Of a DNA stretch of 57,917 nt, positions 1-5,959 are shown one piece after another. The notes beneath the pieces were generated by a model. The model searched no databases. It was not told where the DNA came from and was given only the letters and a program-made list of their open reading frames with translations. The translations under genes were made by a program, and so were the position numbers. Source of the DNA: a virus; the IMG/VR virus record IMGVR_UViG_3300042389_000654, positions 1-57,917 of that record, one strand, 5' to 3'. Position 1 is the first letter of the stretch. Each line of letters opens with the position of its first letter.

Positions 1-3
1 TCC

Positions 4-12
4 TGTTATACT
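4..12 (+). promoter_or_regulatory. Extended -10 promoter of the DUF932 gene
   Basis: TGT followed by TATACT (7-12). It lies 35 bases before the ATG at 48, leaving a normal leader with an AGGAG ribosome site. The -35 region would lie outside the window. Confidence 0.5.
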
Positions 13-47
13 TGAAATAACAACAAACAAAAAGGAGAAAAATACCT

Positions 48-1064
48 ATGGCACATGACCTAGAAAGTCAAAACGGAAAAGCGTCTTTTGCGTCTTTCCG
101 TGAACCTGCATGGCATGGATTGGGAACTGTATTCACAGAGGAAAAAAACACCACAGAAATGCTGGAAGCAGCAAATCTAAATGGTTGGAATGTCCGTCTG
201 CAAGATATGGAAATTCCATCTACACTAACAAGCGATAAATCATATCAATATGTTTTACGCACTAACCCTACTAATAACACCCAGACCGATGTTTTGGGAA
301 TTGTTGGTGAGCGATATGTTCCACTACAAAATGAAGATTTATTTTCATTCGGTGATAATATCCTAGATGGTGGCGGTCGTTGGGAAACCGCAGGTTCAAT
401 CAAGGGTGGTCGTGTTGTATTCGGCTCTCTTGCATTAGAGCGTGAGACAATCTTAGACCCTAGCGGTGTTGCAGATAAGGTTAAAACTTATCTACTTATC
501 AACACATCACACGATGGCTCAATCGCTATTCAAGCAAGCATTACACCTGTTCGTGTTGTGTGCGCTAACACTCTTAACCTTGCACTAAATCAAAAGAAAA
601 AGAAAAATGGTGTCAAGCAATCTTTCAAGATTCGCCACACTCAGACCGCAGAAGGCAAAATCCAAATTGCTCGTGAGACTTTGGGCATGGCTAATGCATA
701 CATGGATGAATTCGACATCATGGCTAAAGCGATGATTGAGAAGGAAGTTTCTGCTAAGCAATTCAATGACATTATTCTTGCGGCATATGCTAAGCCAGAA
801 AAAGATGTTAAGGGTGCAATTACAAAATGGGAAAATAAAGTTGATTTAATCAACGATATTTACACAGGAGAATTTAACGGAATGATTTCAGGAAATGCTT
901 GGGGTGCTTTCAATGCACTAACCGAACGCCTTGATTGGTATCGTTCTGCTCGTGGTGGTTCCAATGAATCTATTCTCGCTTCTGCTAGTGGATTTGACCC
1001 TGCAATTAACGCAGAGAAAAATCGTTTGCTAAAAGTTGTGCAGAATGTTATGCAACTTGCATAG
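48..1064 (+). CDS. DUF932 phage/plasmid-like protein
   Basis: A 338-residue protein of the DUF932 (TIGR03299, phage/plasmid-related) family. The family signature near the N-terminus (PAWHGLG at about residues 20-26) and the block RYVPLQN at about 88-94 are both visible. Members are common near plasmid and phage replication or early regions, but no biochemical role is firmly established. The start is supported by AGGAG about ten bases upstream. The gene is followed directly by tRNA-Asp. Length is typical of the family. Family assignment is confident; function is not known. Confidence 0.85.
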   Translation: MAHDLESQNGKASFASFREPAWHGLGTVFTEEKNTTEMLEAANLNGWNVRLQDMEIPSTLTSDKSYQYVLRTNPTNNTQTDVLGIVGERYVPLQNEDLFSFGDNILDGGGRWETAGSIKGGRVVFGSLALERETILDPSGVADKVKTYLLINTSHDGSIAIQASITPVRVVCANTLNLALNQKKKKNGVKQSFKIRHTQTAEGKIQIARETLGMANAYMDEFDIMAKAMIEKEVSAKQFNDIILAAYAKPEKDVKGAITKWENKVDLINDIYTGEFNGMISGNAWGAFNALTERLDWYRSARGGSNESILASASGFDPAINAEKNRLLKVVQNVMQLA

Positions 1065-1116
1065 CATAATTTAATATATGCCACCTGAGTAAGTGGATGC
1101 AAAAACTGCTCATCTT

Positions 1117-1193
1117 GATCTGTTAGCTCAGTTGGTTAGAGCGCTACCCTGTCACGGTAGAGGTCGTGGGTTCAAGTCCCATACAGGTCGCCA
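1117..1193 (+). tRNA. tRNA-Asp (GTC)
   Basis: Full cloverleaf: acceptor arm GATCTGT pairs with ACAGGTC (one G-T pair), D arm with the AGCTCAGTTGGTTAGAGC consensus, anticodon stem CTACC/GGTAG with loop CTGTCAC (anticodon GTC at 1151-1153), T arm GTGGG/CCCAT around TTCAAGT, discriminator G and an encoded CCA. It sits 52 bases after the DUF932 stop and probably shares its transcript. Confidence 0.97.
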
Positions 1194-1200
1194 GGAAATC

Positions 1201-1214
1201 GGGGCCGGGGCCCC
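1201..1214 (+). other. GC-only palindromic block after tRNA-Asp
   Basis: GGGGCC-GG-GGCCCC, a 14-base G/C-only palindrome in an otherwise AT-rich sequence, seven bases after the tRNA. It could stop or process the tRNA transcript, but the bases that follow are A-rich on the + strand, not a T tract. A similar GC block lies at 4397-4420. Confidence 0.4.
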
Positions 1215-1247
1215 AAAAATGTCATTTTGCAAATCTATTAAGAAGAC

Positions 1248-1276
1248 TTGATATTTTCCCCATTTTAGGCTACAAT
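1248..1276 (+). promoter_or_regulatory. Leaderless promoter (TTGATA-17-TACAAT)
   Basis: A -35 box TTGATA (1248-1253) is 17 bases from TACAAT (1271-1276). The next gene's ATG starts six bases after the -10 box, so transcription would begin at or next to the start codon. No ribosome site is present. Confidence 0.65.
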
Positions 1277-1282
1277 TAATAT

Positions 1283-1435
1283 ATGACCACCAAAACAAAT
1301 GAGAAGACCATAGCACAATTAGTAGAAACCATATATGAGGATAATTACTCTCATATTGACTTTATGGATAATATGGGGGGAGATTGTGATTGTCAAATCC
1401 ACTCTACTCTTAATACTATTATAAGGTATTGGTAA
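1283..1435 (+). CDS. Small conserved-type protein with GGDCDC motif
   Basis: A 50-residue protein not identified as a named family. It has an acidic, Cys-containing segment (MGGDCDCQIH at about residues 31-40) and ends in RYW. It starts six bases after a -10 box and has no Shine-Dalgarno site, so it is probably translated from a leaderless transcript. The next small gene starts two bases after its stop. Coding status rests on the promoter, the tight spacing with the next frame and the balanced composition. Confidence 0.6.
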   Translation: MTTKTNEKTIAQLVETIYEDNYSHIDFMDNMGGDCDCQIHSTLNTIIRYW

Positions 1436-1437
1436 TC

Positions 1438-1590
1438 ATGTTAGGATATGAATTATCTGATCAAGAGGATATGGTAGTAGCTATACAAAATGCCATGAAC
1501 TCATCTACTTTAAGTAAAGAAACATATGCAGGTCTTGATATGGCTTATTTGTTTCTACAAGGACTATGGGCAGAAGGGTATTTTGACTAA
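1438..1590 (+). CDS. Small acidic hypothetical protein
   Basis: A 50-residue acidic protein (starts MLGYELSDQED, ends WAEGYFD), probably co-transcribed with the preceding 50-residue gene, whose stop is only two bases upstream. No domain is recognised. No clear ribosome site; translation may be coupled to the upstream gene. Confidence 0.55.
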   Translation: MLGYELSDQEDMVVAIQNAMNSSTLSKETYAGLDMAYLFLQGLWAEGYFD

Positions 1591-1633
1591 TAGGGATGTG
1601 AGCAAGGTCACACCCTAAAAACCCATTACGAGG

Positions 1634-1662
1634 TTGCAACTGTCTCCCCTATCCACTACAAT
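1634..1662 (+). promoter_or_regulatory. Promoter of the YubB-like gene (TTGCAA-17-TACAAT)
   Basis: TTGCAA (1634-1639), a 17-base spacer, and TACAAT (1657-1662). Copies of (C/T)ATTACGA flank it at 1624-1631 and 1665-1672; the same motif recurs in the origin-like region at 4.4-5.0 kb. The gene start at 1692 has AAAGGA upstream. Confidence 0.6.
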
Positions 1663-1691
1663 TATATTACGACACCAAAAGAAAGGACCCT

Positions 1692-2465
1692 ATGCCAAAT
1701 TGGGTATATAACACATTAACTATCCAAGGACCTAAGTCTGAGGTAGATATGATTAAAGATAGATTAAATAAGCCATTTACATTAGCCCAAGAGACATTCG
1801 GTATGGGTGATATATCTACTATGGGGTTTCCTACTAAGGTTACTCAGGTATCTTATTCTAATCCCGTTTTTTCTTTTAATAATATCCACTCATATAAAGA
1901 TGACGGTATTACTGATGAAGAGTATGCCTGCCAGCCTGACCGTGGTGGTATAGATATGAATTCACCTGATTGGTTTGTTAAGTCTGTTGAGTTTGCTAAG
2001 ACTCAGAAGGATTGGTATTCTTGGAATACATCTAACTGGGGAACTAAATGGGATGTAGCCGTTCGTGACGGTGATGAATATCCAAACACAGAACTAATTC
2101 AATATAAATCAGAAGGCGATGACAACTGGGTTATATACAGGTATGAAACTGCTTGGTCACCTGCTGTAACTATCTTAACTAAACTATCTAATCTTGTTCC
2201 TAACTGCCTACTCACATTAGAGTATGAGGAAGAAACAGGTTGGGGTGGAGAGTATGAGATTGTTCGTGGTGAAGTTAAAGAGATTCTAGATTATGAGAAC
2301 CGTTGCTCCGAATGTGATTCACATAATACTATGGATTACTGTGAAGATGAGTGCGGTGAATTCTGCTCAGAATGTAATTATGGTTCTTGGCAGGATGAAG
2401 AGGCTATGGCTAAATGTCAGACCCACATGGCATTATTAAAATCTACAGAAAAAATCGAGGTATAG
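1692..2465 (+). CDS. DUF1281 / YubB-like ferredoxin-fold protein
   Basis: A 257-residue protein with the YubB/DUF1281 pattern: N-terminal MPNWVYNTLTI followed by GP, a central aromatic block (NWGTKWDVA at about 116-124), and TAWSPA then a GWGGEYEI segment near 185-197. The family is found on plasmids and phages and has a ferredoxin-like fold of unknown role. Unlike short members, this one has an added Cys-rich C-terminus (several CxxC pairs, about residues 206-235) that looks like a zinc-binding tail. Start supported by AAAGGA. First gene of a tight run reaching 3807. Confidence 0.75.
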   Translation: MPNWVYNTLTIQGPKSEVDMIKDRLNKPFTLAQETFGMGDISTMGFPTKVTQVSYSNPVFSFNNIHSYKDDGITDEEYACQPDRGGIDMNSPDWFVKSVEFAKTQKDWYSWNTSNWGTKWDVAVRDGDEYPNTELIQYKSEGDDNWVIYRYETAWSPAVTILTKLSNLVPNCLLTLEYEEETGWGGEYEIVRGEVKEILDYENRCSECDSHNTMDYCEDECGEFCSECNYGSWQDEEAMAKCQTHMALLKSTEKIEV

Positions 2466-2468
2466 ACA

Positions 2469-2699
2469 ATGTTGAATAACCTTATTGAATATATTAAGAT
2501 ACATGAAATTAGTTTATTACAAGACGCTGAAAAGCTTCAAACCTTAATGGATGAATTTGAAGGTGATTACGATTCATATGAATATCGTGAATTGGAAACA
2601 GAGGATGTTATTAATACTGGGGAGCTTATTGCCACCAGGCATTTATTGTCAGTGGCCACAGATATACTTAATAATGACCACCAAGGAAAGGGATACTAA
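2469..2699 (+). CDS. Hypothetical acidic protein
   Basis: A 76-residue, mostly helical and acidic protein without a recognised domain. It starts three bases after the YubB-like gene and its stop overlaps the next start by one base (TAATG), so it belongs to the same operon. The start codon follows GAGGTATAGACA, giving a GAGG ribosome site. Confidence 0.7.
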   Translation: MLNNLIEYIKIHEISLLQDAEKLQTLMDEFEGDYDSYEYRELETEDVINTGELIATRHLLSVATDILNNDHQGKGY

Positions 2700-2956
2700 T
2701 GAAACCACTACCACCACATTTACAACGCATGGTTGATTCAGGAGTAAGCGGTCTTGATATCATGCATGGTGAATTAAAAAACTGGATGTTAATGGCTGAA
2801 CAAGACCTAGCAGAGGCTAGTGAGCAAGAGCAAAGAACCGAAGAAGCAATGGATTCTATGGTCCGCACAGAATGTGAAGGACGCCTTGACGCCTTGACTG
2901 CAATATATCAATTAACATATGACCTTTCATTTGCAATAGGTGATAAGAATGCCTAA
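2699..2956 (+). CDS. Hypothetical helical protein
   Basis: An 85-residue, Glu/Ala/Met-rich protein, probably helical, with no recognised domain. It begins in the TAATG overlap with the gene before it, with AAGGAAAGG just upstream as ribosome site. It overlaps the following zinc-ribbon gene by eight bases. Confidence 0.7.
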   Translation: MKPLPPHLQRMVDSGVSGLDIMHGELKNWMLMAEQDLAEASEQEQRTEEAMDSMVRTECEGRLDALTAIYQLTYDLSFAIGDKNA

Positions 2957-3128
2957 GTGTTTAGATTGTAATAATACAACTACCTTCACATATATGGAGG
3001 ATAGCTATAACGAAGCCGATTACGATCAGAACGGTGAACTTGCGGATGTCACATATAAGGAGTATTATGATATACGTGAGGCAACTTGCAAAAAATGTAA
3101 TTCCACCAATATCGAAGGGAAACTATGA
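2949..3128 (+). CDS. Zinc-ribbon microprotein
   Basis: A 59-residue protein with CLDC at the N-terminus and CKKC near the C-terminus, the spacing of a two-knuckle zinc ribbon separated by an acidic stretch. The ATG at 2949 is chosen over an upstream GTG (2940) because the protein then begins directly at MPKCLDC. It overlaps the previous gene by eight bases and the next by four (ATGA). Confidence 0.65.
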   Translation: MPKCLDCNNTTTFTYMEDSYNEADYDQNGELADVTYKEYYDIREATCKKCNSTNIEGKL

Positions 3129-3445
3129 AAACTACACTAACTGACTTAATATACGCAGGCTCATTTGCCGTTGACTCAGGTCAAGCAATGGTTGGCGACC
3201 CATGCTATTTAGATGAATGGGATACTAATAAAAACGAGGAATGGAATATCGAAGGCAAGCAAGGTCAATACTCTTATCATGGTGCTAGTGCTACTACACT
3301 AGAAAATGGTTATGGTGCTTTAGATATTGGTAAAGCCATAGTATTTAACACAGGCTATGGAGACGGCGTTTATCCTGTATATGTAAAACTTAATGATGAC
3401 GGCAGAGTATCAATGGTTGTAATTGACTTTGAGGGAGAAGAATAA
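3125..3445 (+). CDS. Conserved phage protein with VDSGQ/GDPCYL motif
   Basis: A 106-residue protein with a recognisable phage pattern: FAVDSGQ at about 14-20 followed by VGDPCYLDEW at about 23-32, then a Gly-rich segment and a C-terminal strand-like region. Similar proteins occur widely in phages without a known role. It starts in an ATGA overlap, with GAAGGGA upstream, and its stop overlaps the next ATG. Confidence 0.7.
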   Translation: MKTTLTDLIYAGSFAVDSGQAMVGDPCYLDEWDTNKNEEWNIEGKQGQYSYHGASATTLENGYGALDIGKAIVFNTGYGDGVYPVYVKLNDDGRVSMVVIDFEGEE

Positions 3446-3807
3446 TGGGAGCACGTATTAATTATATATTTAAAAACAATGAGGGGCCGCATGTGGTTTT
3501 ATATAGCCACTGGGGTGAGAGTGATTGGAAGACTGACATTGCTGCAGCTCTAGACCATGCACGTCCAAGGTGGGGCGACGAATCATATCTAACACGTATG
3601 ATTATTAGCTATCTTATTCAAGACCAATTGCTAGACCAGCACGGTTTTGGTATTTATGCTATTAATGATATCTCTAGGGACCTAGGAGATACAACTGTCA
3701 TTATTGATATTAATCAAGAGACTGTCATTGACGACGGTAACAAAGTAGACTGGGACTTATTTATCCAGGCCTATGGACCAAAGATCTTAGCTGAGCAGGC
3801 GGTGTAG
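3445..3807 (+). CDS. Conserved phage hypothetical (SHWGE motif)
   Basis: A 120-residue protein with the pattern VVLYSHWGESDW (about 17-28), then ARPRWGDESYLTRMIIS, which I associate with a common conserved hypothetical of actinobacteriophages. No activity is known. The start overlaps the previous stop by one base (TAATG), with GAGGGAGAAG as ribosome site. It is the last gene before a hairpin and a new promoter. Confidence 0.7.
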   Translation: MGARINYIFKNNEGPHVVLYSHWGESDWKTDIAAALDHARPRWGDESYLTRMIISYLIQDQLLDQHGFGIYAINDISRDLGDTTVIIDINQETVIDDGNKVDWDLFIQAYGPKILAEQAV

Positions 3808-3828
3808 TGGGGAATACCGCTAACAGGT

Positions 3829-3863
3829 TGAAGGGCGTATACTGTGGTGGGTTGCGCCCTTCA
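3829..3863 (+). terminator. Nine-base-pair hairpin between two transcription units
   Basis: TGAAGGGCG (3829-3837) pairs perfectly with CGCCCTTCA (3855-3863) around a 17-base loop; a short T run (3868-3872) follows. This fits a terminator for the operon that ends at 3807, yet the 3' arm contains the -35 box of the next promoter, so it could also be an operator. Confidence 0.6.
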
Positions 3864-3880
3864 CCACTTTTTGATATAAT
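3852..3880 (+). promoter_or_regulatory. Extended -10 promoter (TTGCGC-17-TATAAT)
   Basis: TTGCGC (3852-3857) and TATAAT (3875-3880) are 17 bases apart, and TGA precedes the -10 box. A very similar arrangement, including TTGCGCC and TTTGATATAATG, drives the sulfotransferase at 5960. Confidence 0.7.
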
Positions 3881-3898
3881 GAACTGAGAGGAGTTTGT

Positions 3899-4135
3899 AT
3901 GTATCGTATTAGCAAGGCAGTTAATACCAGCATTGAGGAAAAAACCGCAATAGGTATAGGCAAACTACTTTCCAACTTTCACCTTGATTTAGAGAAGGTT
4001 GGTTATTACTTAGCCAAAGCCACACCATATTTGGTTTATCGCAGGGCACTTGAAGTATTAGAATCAGCACAATTCCAACAAGACATAGAGGAACAGAAAC
4101 GGATAGAGTATGGAAAATATGACAAACTTTACTAA
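3899..4135 (+). CDS. Hypothetical protein
   Basis: A 78-residue helical protein with mixed charge and no recognised domain. It follows an excellent promoter with a short leader and GAGAGGAG as ribosome site. Its 3' end overlaps the next gene by 26 bases. Confidence 0.7.
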   Translation: MYRISKAVNTSIEEKTAIGIGKLLSNFHLDLEKVGYYLAKATPYLVYRRALEVLESAQFQQDIEEQKRIEYGKYDKLY

Positions 4136-4388
4136 CAGATGTGAAATACTAGGACAGTTCTATTCCCAATACCGAGAGGTAAAAGATTTTACAGACTTTA
4201 TGGATTTTAATGATTTGGGTTTGCCTCTAGCATATTTTGTATCAGAAGATTTAGTTGAGGTTTCTGATGATGGTGTTAGATATATAAATGAAACATGGGA
4301 TTTATTTATTGCATCATTGGAAATAAAAGATACAGGGTTTGATGCTTTAGAAGATGTATTTTTTGCAGCAGGGGAATCTCAAAAATAA
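4110..4388 (+). CDS. Conserved-type phage hypothetical (NDLGLPLAY)
   Basis: A 92-residue acidic protein containing FNDLGLPLAYFV (about 33-44) and NETWDLF, a pattern I associate with small conserved phage proteins of unknown function. It overlaps the gene before it by 26 bases. The start could also be the ATG at 4119. It is the last gene before the origin-like region. Confidence 0.65.
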   Translation: MENMTNFTNRCEILGQFYSQYREVKDFTDFMDFNDLGLPLAYFVSEDLVEVSDDGVRYINETWDLFIASLEIKDTGFDALEDVFFAAGESQK

Positions 4389-4396
4389 AAGCTTAG

Positions 4397-4420
4397 CCCC
4401 CCTGCGGGGGCCCGGGGCCC
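4397..4420 (+). terminator. GC-only hairpin block ending the operon
   Basis: CCCCC-TGC-GGGGG followed by GGGCCC and GGGGCCC pairings, eight bases after the stop at 4388. The stem is very stable in this AT-rich context. The following bases (TATTTACC) are only weakly T-rich, so an intrinsic terminator is likely but not certain. It also marks the left edge of the gene-poor region. Confidence 0.5.
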
Positions 4421-4544
4421 TATTTACCAAACCTTAAAACCTTATTACGATAAAGACATTACGATCCCAAACCTTATTTTCCAGAAATACATTAAGAACC
4501 TTTTCTAAAAAATCGCTGAAAGTTTTCAAACCTTATATAAGGTG

Positions 4545-4550
4545 TATAAT
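4545..4550 (+). promoter_or_regulatory. Leaderless -10 box with operator-like octamer at -35
   Basis: TATAAT sits six bases before the ATG at 4557. No good -35 is visible; instead an octamer CAAACCTT (4527-4534) and a CCTTATATAAGG palindrome (4531-4542) occupy that place, suggesting regulation. Confidence 0.55.
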
Positions 4551-4556
4551 GTATCT

Positions 4557-4706
4557 ATGAGTCCAAGACATTTTTCTAATAAGGGTGGACCTTATTTCAT
4601 TAATGATGGTTTTACAAAACAAAACGATCCTATACCTACTACTAAGGTTTCTACTATAGATAGGATTAAATCTTTCTTTAAGTCCCGGGCCAAAAAGCAA
4701 AACTAA
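4557..4706 (+). CDS. Leaderless basic microprotein
   Basis: A 49-residue protein with a basic C-terminus (starts MSPRHFSNKGG, ends SFFKSRAKKQN). It is not a recognised family. The ATG lies six bases after TATAAT, matching the leaderless pattern used elsewhere, and there is no Shine-Dalgarno. It is the only plausible gene inside the octamer array; a positively charged product could bind nucleic acid, but that is a guess. Confidence 0.5.
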   Translation: MSPRHFSNKGGPYFINDGFTKQNDPIPTTKVSTIDRIKSFFKSRAKKQN

Positions 4707-4905
4707 TAACCTAATTAGACATTACGACAGGCGCCAAAAAATCGCTGGAAGTTTTGCGGGATCCAGAAATCAATACACATAATACCCCCTATATAAAACA
4801 ATAGAATATCAAACCTTTTCTCCTGGTTTTTAAATATTTATCAAACCTTTTATATATTTTTTCCTGGTTTTCTGGGCAAATTTGGATATTTTTTTATAGG
4901 GTTTT

Positions 4906-4939
4906 AAGGTTTGACAAACCATTATATATGTGGTATAAG
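4906..4939 (+). promoter_or_regulatory. Consensus promoter under a GGTTTG-A-CAAACC palindrome
   Basis: TTGACA (4911-4916), a 17-base spacer and TATAAG (4934-4939, preceded by TGG). The perfect 6+1+6 palindrome GGTTTGACAAACC (4908-4920) covers the -35 box and is built from two inverted copies of the octamer core. No gene starts until 5168, so the transcript would be mostly non-coding and would run into the DnaA boxes. Confidence 0.65.
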
Positions 4940-5094
4940 GTCATATTGGATATAAAGGTTTGACATATAAGGTTTGGTATGGTAAGGTTTGGCCGCCAGA
5001 CATTACGAAGCCCCTTATAAAATCGCTCAATAACCCATTTCCCTCCCTTTTCCTCCACCAAAACCATATATTAAAAATATCAGTAAGATTTATA

Positions 5095-5147
5095 TGTGGA
5101 TAACCTGTGGATAACTAACATATTTTAGGCTATTTACATGTGGATAA
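5095..5147 (-). promoter_or_regulatory. Three perfect DnaA boxes
   Basis: TGTGGATAA, the reverse complement of the consensus TTATCCACA, occurs at 5095-5103, 5106-5114 and 5139-5147, all in one orientation and spaced 11 and 33 bases start to start. The only other exact copy I noticed lies inside the terminase gene. The third box falls in the spacer of the next promoter, so DnaA binding might also repress it. Confidence 0.75.
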
Positions 5148-5161
5148 CTATCTGATATGAT
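5133..5161 (+). promoter_or_regulatory. Leaderless promoter (TTTACA-17-TATGAT)
   Basis: TTTACA (5133-5138) and TATGAT (5156-5161, preceded by TGA) are 17 bases apart, and the ATG at 5168 follows after six bases. A DnaA box lies in the spacer. Confidence 0.6.
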
Positions 5162-5167
5162 GGGTAT

Positions 5168-5254
5168 ATGAAACAACTTCTTATAGGATTATTACTATTA
5201 TTTCTCTTTGCTAACTACATGGCATATCTACAACATCTACGTATGACTCAATAA
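5168..5254 (+). CDS. 28-residue single-pass membrane peptide
   Basis: A tiny product with one hydrophobic helix (Leu/Ile/Phe-rich from about residue 4 to 15) followed by a polar end. It has a leaderless start six bases after TATGAT. No family is recognisable at this length. Its existence depends on the promoter being real. Confidence 0.45.
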   Translation: MKQLLIGLLLLFLFANYMAYLQHLRMTQ

Positions 5255-5346
5255 TTTCCAGGGGATAAACAATCCTGGCTATCTGGGATATAGGTCATAT
5301 CCGTATATCTGGGGTGTATTACTACTAGGGGTAATAGTGCTTCTTC
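5255..5346 (+). other. Hairpin-rich intergenic stretch
   Basis: Contains CCAGG/CCTGG (5258-5262 with 5274-5278), GGATAT/ATATCC (5286-5291 with 5297-5302, five-base loop), and ATTAC/GTAAT pairing near 5318-5336. These may end the transcript of the 28-residue gene or form part of the origin. No gene is seen. Confidence 0.4.
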
Positions 5347-5375
5347 TTGACTTTCCCCCGAAAATTTGAGATAAT
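5347..5375 (+). promoter_or_regulatory. Leaderless promoter (TTGACT-17-GATAAT)
   Basis: TTGACT (5347-5352), 17 bases, GATAAT (5370-5375), then six bases to the ATG at 5382. No ribosome site is present. Confidence 0.7.
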
Positions 5376-5381
5376 AGATAC

Positions 5382-5678
5382 ATGTCTATTAAACAAGTTA
5401 GAACAAAAAACAATACCTATAGCACTGTCAAGTATGATAGTGAAGGAAAGATCTTAACCCCAAGCAGACTAAGAGAGCTTAGAAAACTTAAAAAGGTTGC
5501 TAAAGAACTTCCTAAAAAGAACCATAAGAAGAAAACTAAAAGCTCTAAATGGATTAGGCTTGAAAGCAAGTTTGAGGGGGTCTGCTGTGCCTGCAACAAC
5601 AATATCTATACTGGAACAGAAATCTTATGGAACAGAAAAAATAAAAAAACTAAGCATAGATTTTGTGCTACCGTATGA
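5382..5678 (+). CDS. Basic protein with C-terminal zinc knuckle
   Basis: A 98-residue, very Lys/Arg-rich protein (basic run at about residues 30-55) ending in a Cys-containing segment: CCAC at about 73-76 and a late HRFC. The layout suggests a small nucleic-acid-binding protein with a zinc site. Its start is leaderless. Its stop overlaps the next start (ATGA at 5675). Confidence 0.6.
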   Translation: MSIKQVRTKNNTYSTVKYDSEGKILTPSRLRELRKLKKVAKELPKKNHKKKTKSSKWIRLESKFEGVCCACNNNIYTGTEILWNRKNKKTKHRFCATV

Positions 5679-5869
5679 AATGTAAAAAATGTGGGATGGA
5701 ACAGGAAAACCTTGAATATTGGATTGTTCATCAAACCATGAGTGATAATACTATTTGGTGTGCTAATGCCAGATCTAAAAGAGTTGAAGATATAACTACC
5801 GATATTGTTAATAGATATAGGGCTGCAGTTAGATCTCAATATGGGAATAAGAAAAGACATAGGCAATAG
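5675..5869 (+). CDS. Small zinc-ribbon protein
   Basis: A 64-residue protein beginning MKCKKCGME, with a first CxxC at residues 3-6 and later His and Cys residues (VHQT, WCANA), followed by a basic C-terminus. The ATG at 5675 is preferred over 5663 because it makes a four-base ATGA overlap with the previous gene and starts right at the CxxC motif. Confidence 0.6.
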   Translation: MKCKKCGMEQENLEYWIVHQTMSDNTIWCANARSKRVEDITTDIVNRYRAAVRSQYGNKKRHRQ

Positions 5870-5925
5870 GAGATATTAACCGATATTGCCCGTGTAGGGC
5901 ATAGGGTGGTTTGTTTGTCTCTATT

Positions 5926-5953
5926 TTGCGCCGAACTTTAAATTTGATATAAT
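5926..5953 (+). promoter_or_regulatory. Leaderless extended -10 promoter of the sulfotransferase
   Basis: TTGCGC (5926-5931), 16 bases, TATAAT (5948-5953) preceded by TGA, then six bases to the ATG at 5960. It closely resembles the promoter at 3852-3880. Confidence 0.65.
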
Positions 5954-5959
5954 GTTAAT

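Larger units (their letters stand above)
4428..4991. repeat. Nine copies of the octamer CAAACCTT / AAGGTTTG
   Basis: Forward copies start at 4428, 4468, 4527, 4810 and 4842; reverse copies (AAGGTTTG) start at 4906, 4955, 4969 and 4984. Partial copies occur at 4436 and 4915. The last three are 14-15 bases apart and the pair 4810/4842 is 32 bases apart, each followed by CCTGGTTTT. The array changes orientation between 4849 and 4906. This looks like an iteron or operator array for a protein not identified here; it lies in 560 bases of mostly non-coding DNA next to DnaA boxes. Confidence 0.8.
4455..5027. repeat. Composite repeat GACATTACGA ... AAAATCGCT, three copies
   Basis: GACATTACGA occurs at 4455-4464, 4718-4727 and 4999-5008. 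Each copy is followed by AAAATCGCT at 4509-4517, 4738-4746 and 5019-5027; in the last two the start-to-start distance is exactly 20 bases. Two copies continue as CTGAAAGTTTT or CTGGAAGTTTT. Related (C/T)ATTACGA copies lie at 4443 and near 1624 and 1665. Role unknown; they are interleaved with the octamer array. Confidence 0.65.
4707..5167. other. Candidate replication origin, non-coding stretch
   Basis: This 460-base interval has no convincing gene. It holds six of the nine octamers, two composite repeats, an AT-rich stretch around 4780-4900 that could melt, a strong + promoter at 4911-4939, and three DnaA boxes at its right end. Clustered iterons, DnaA boxes and an AT-rich segment together are the usual parts of a theta-type origin. 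The assignment is inferred from architecture only. Confidence 0.6.
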
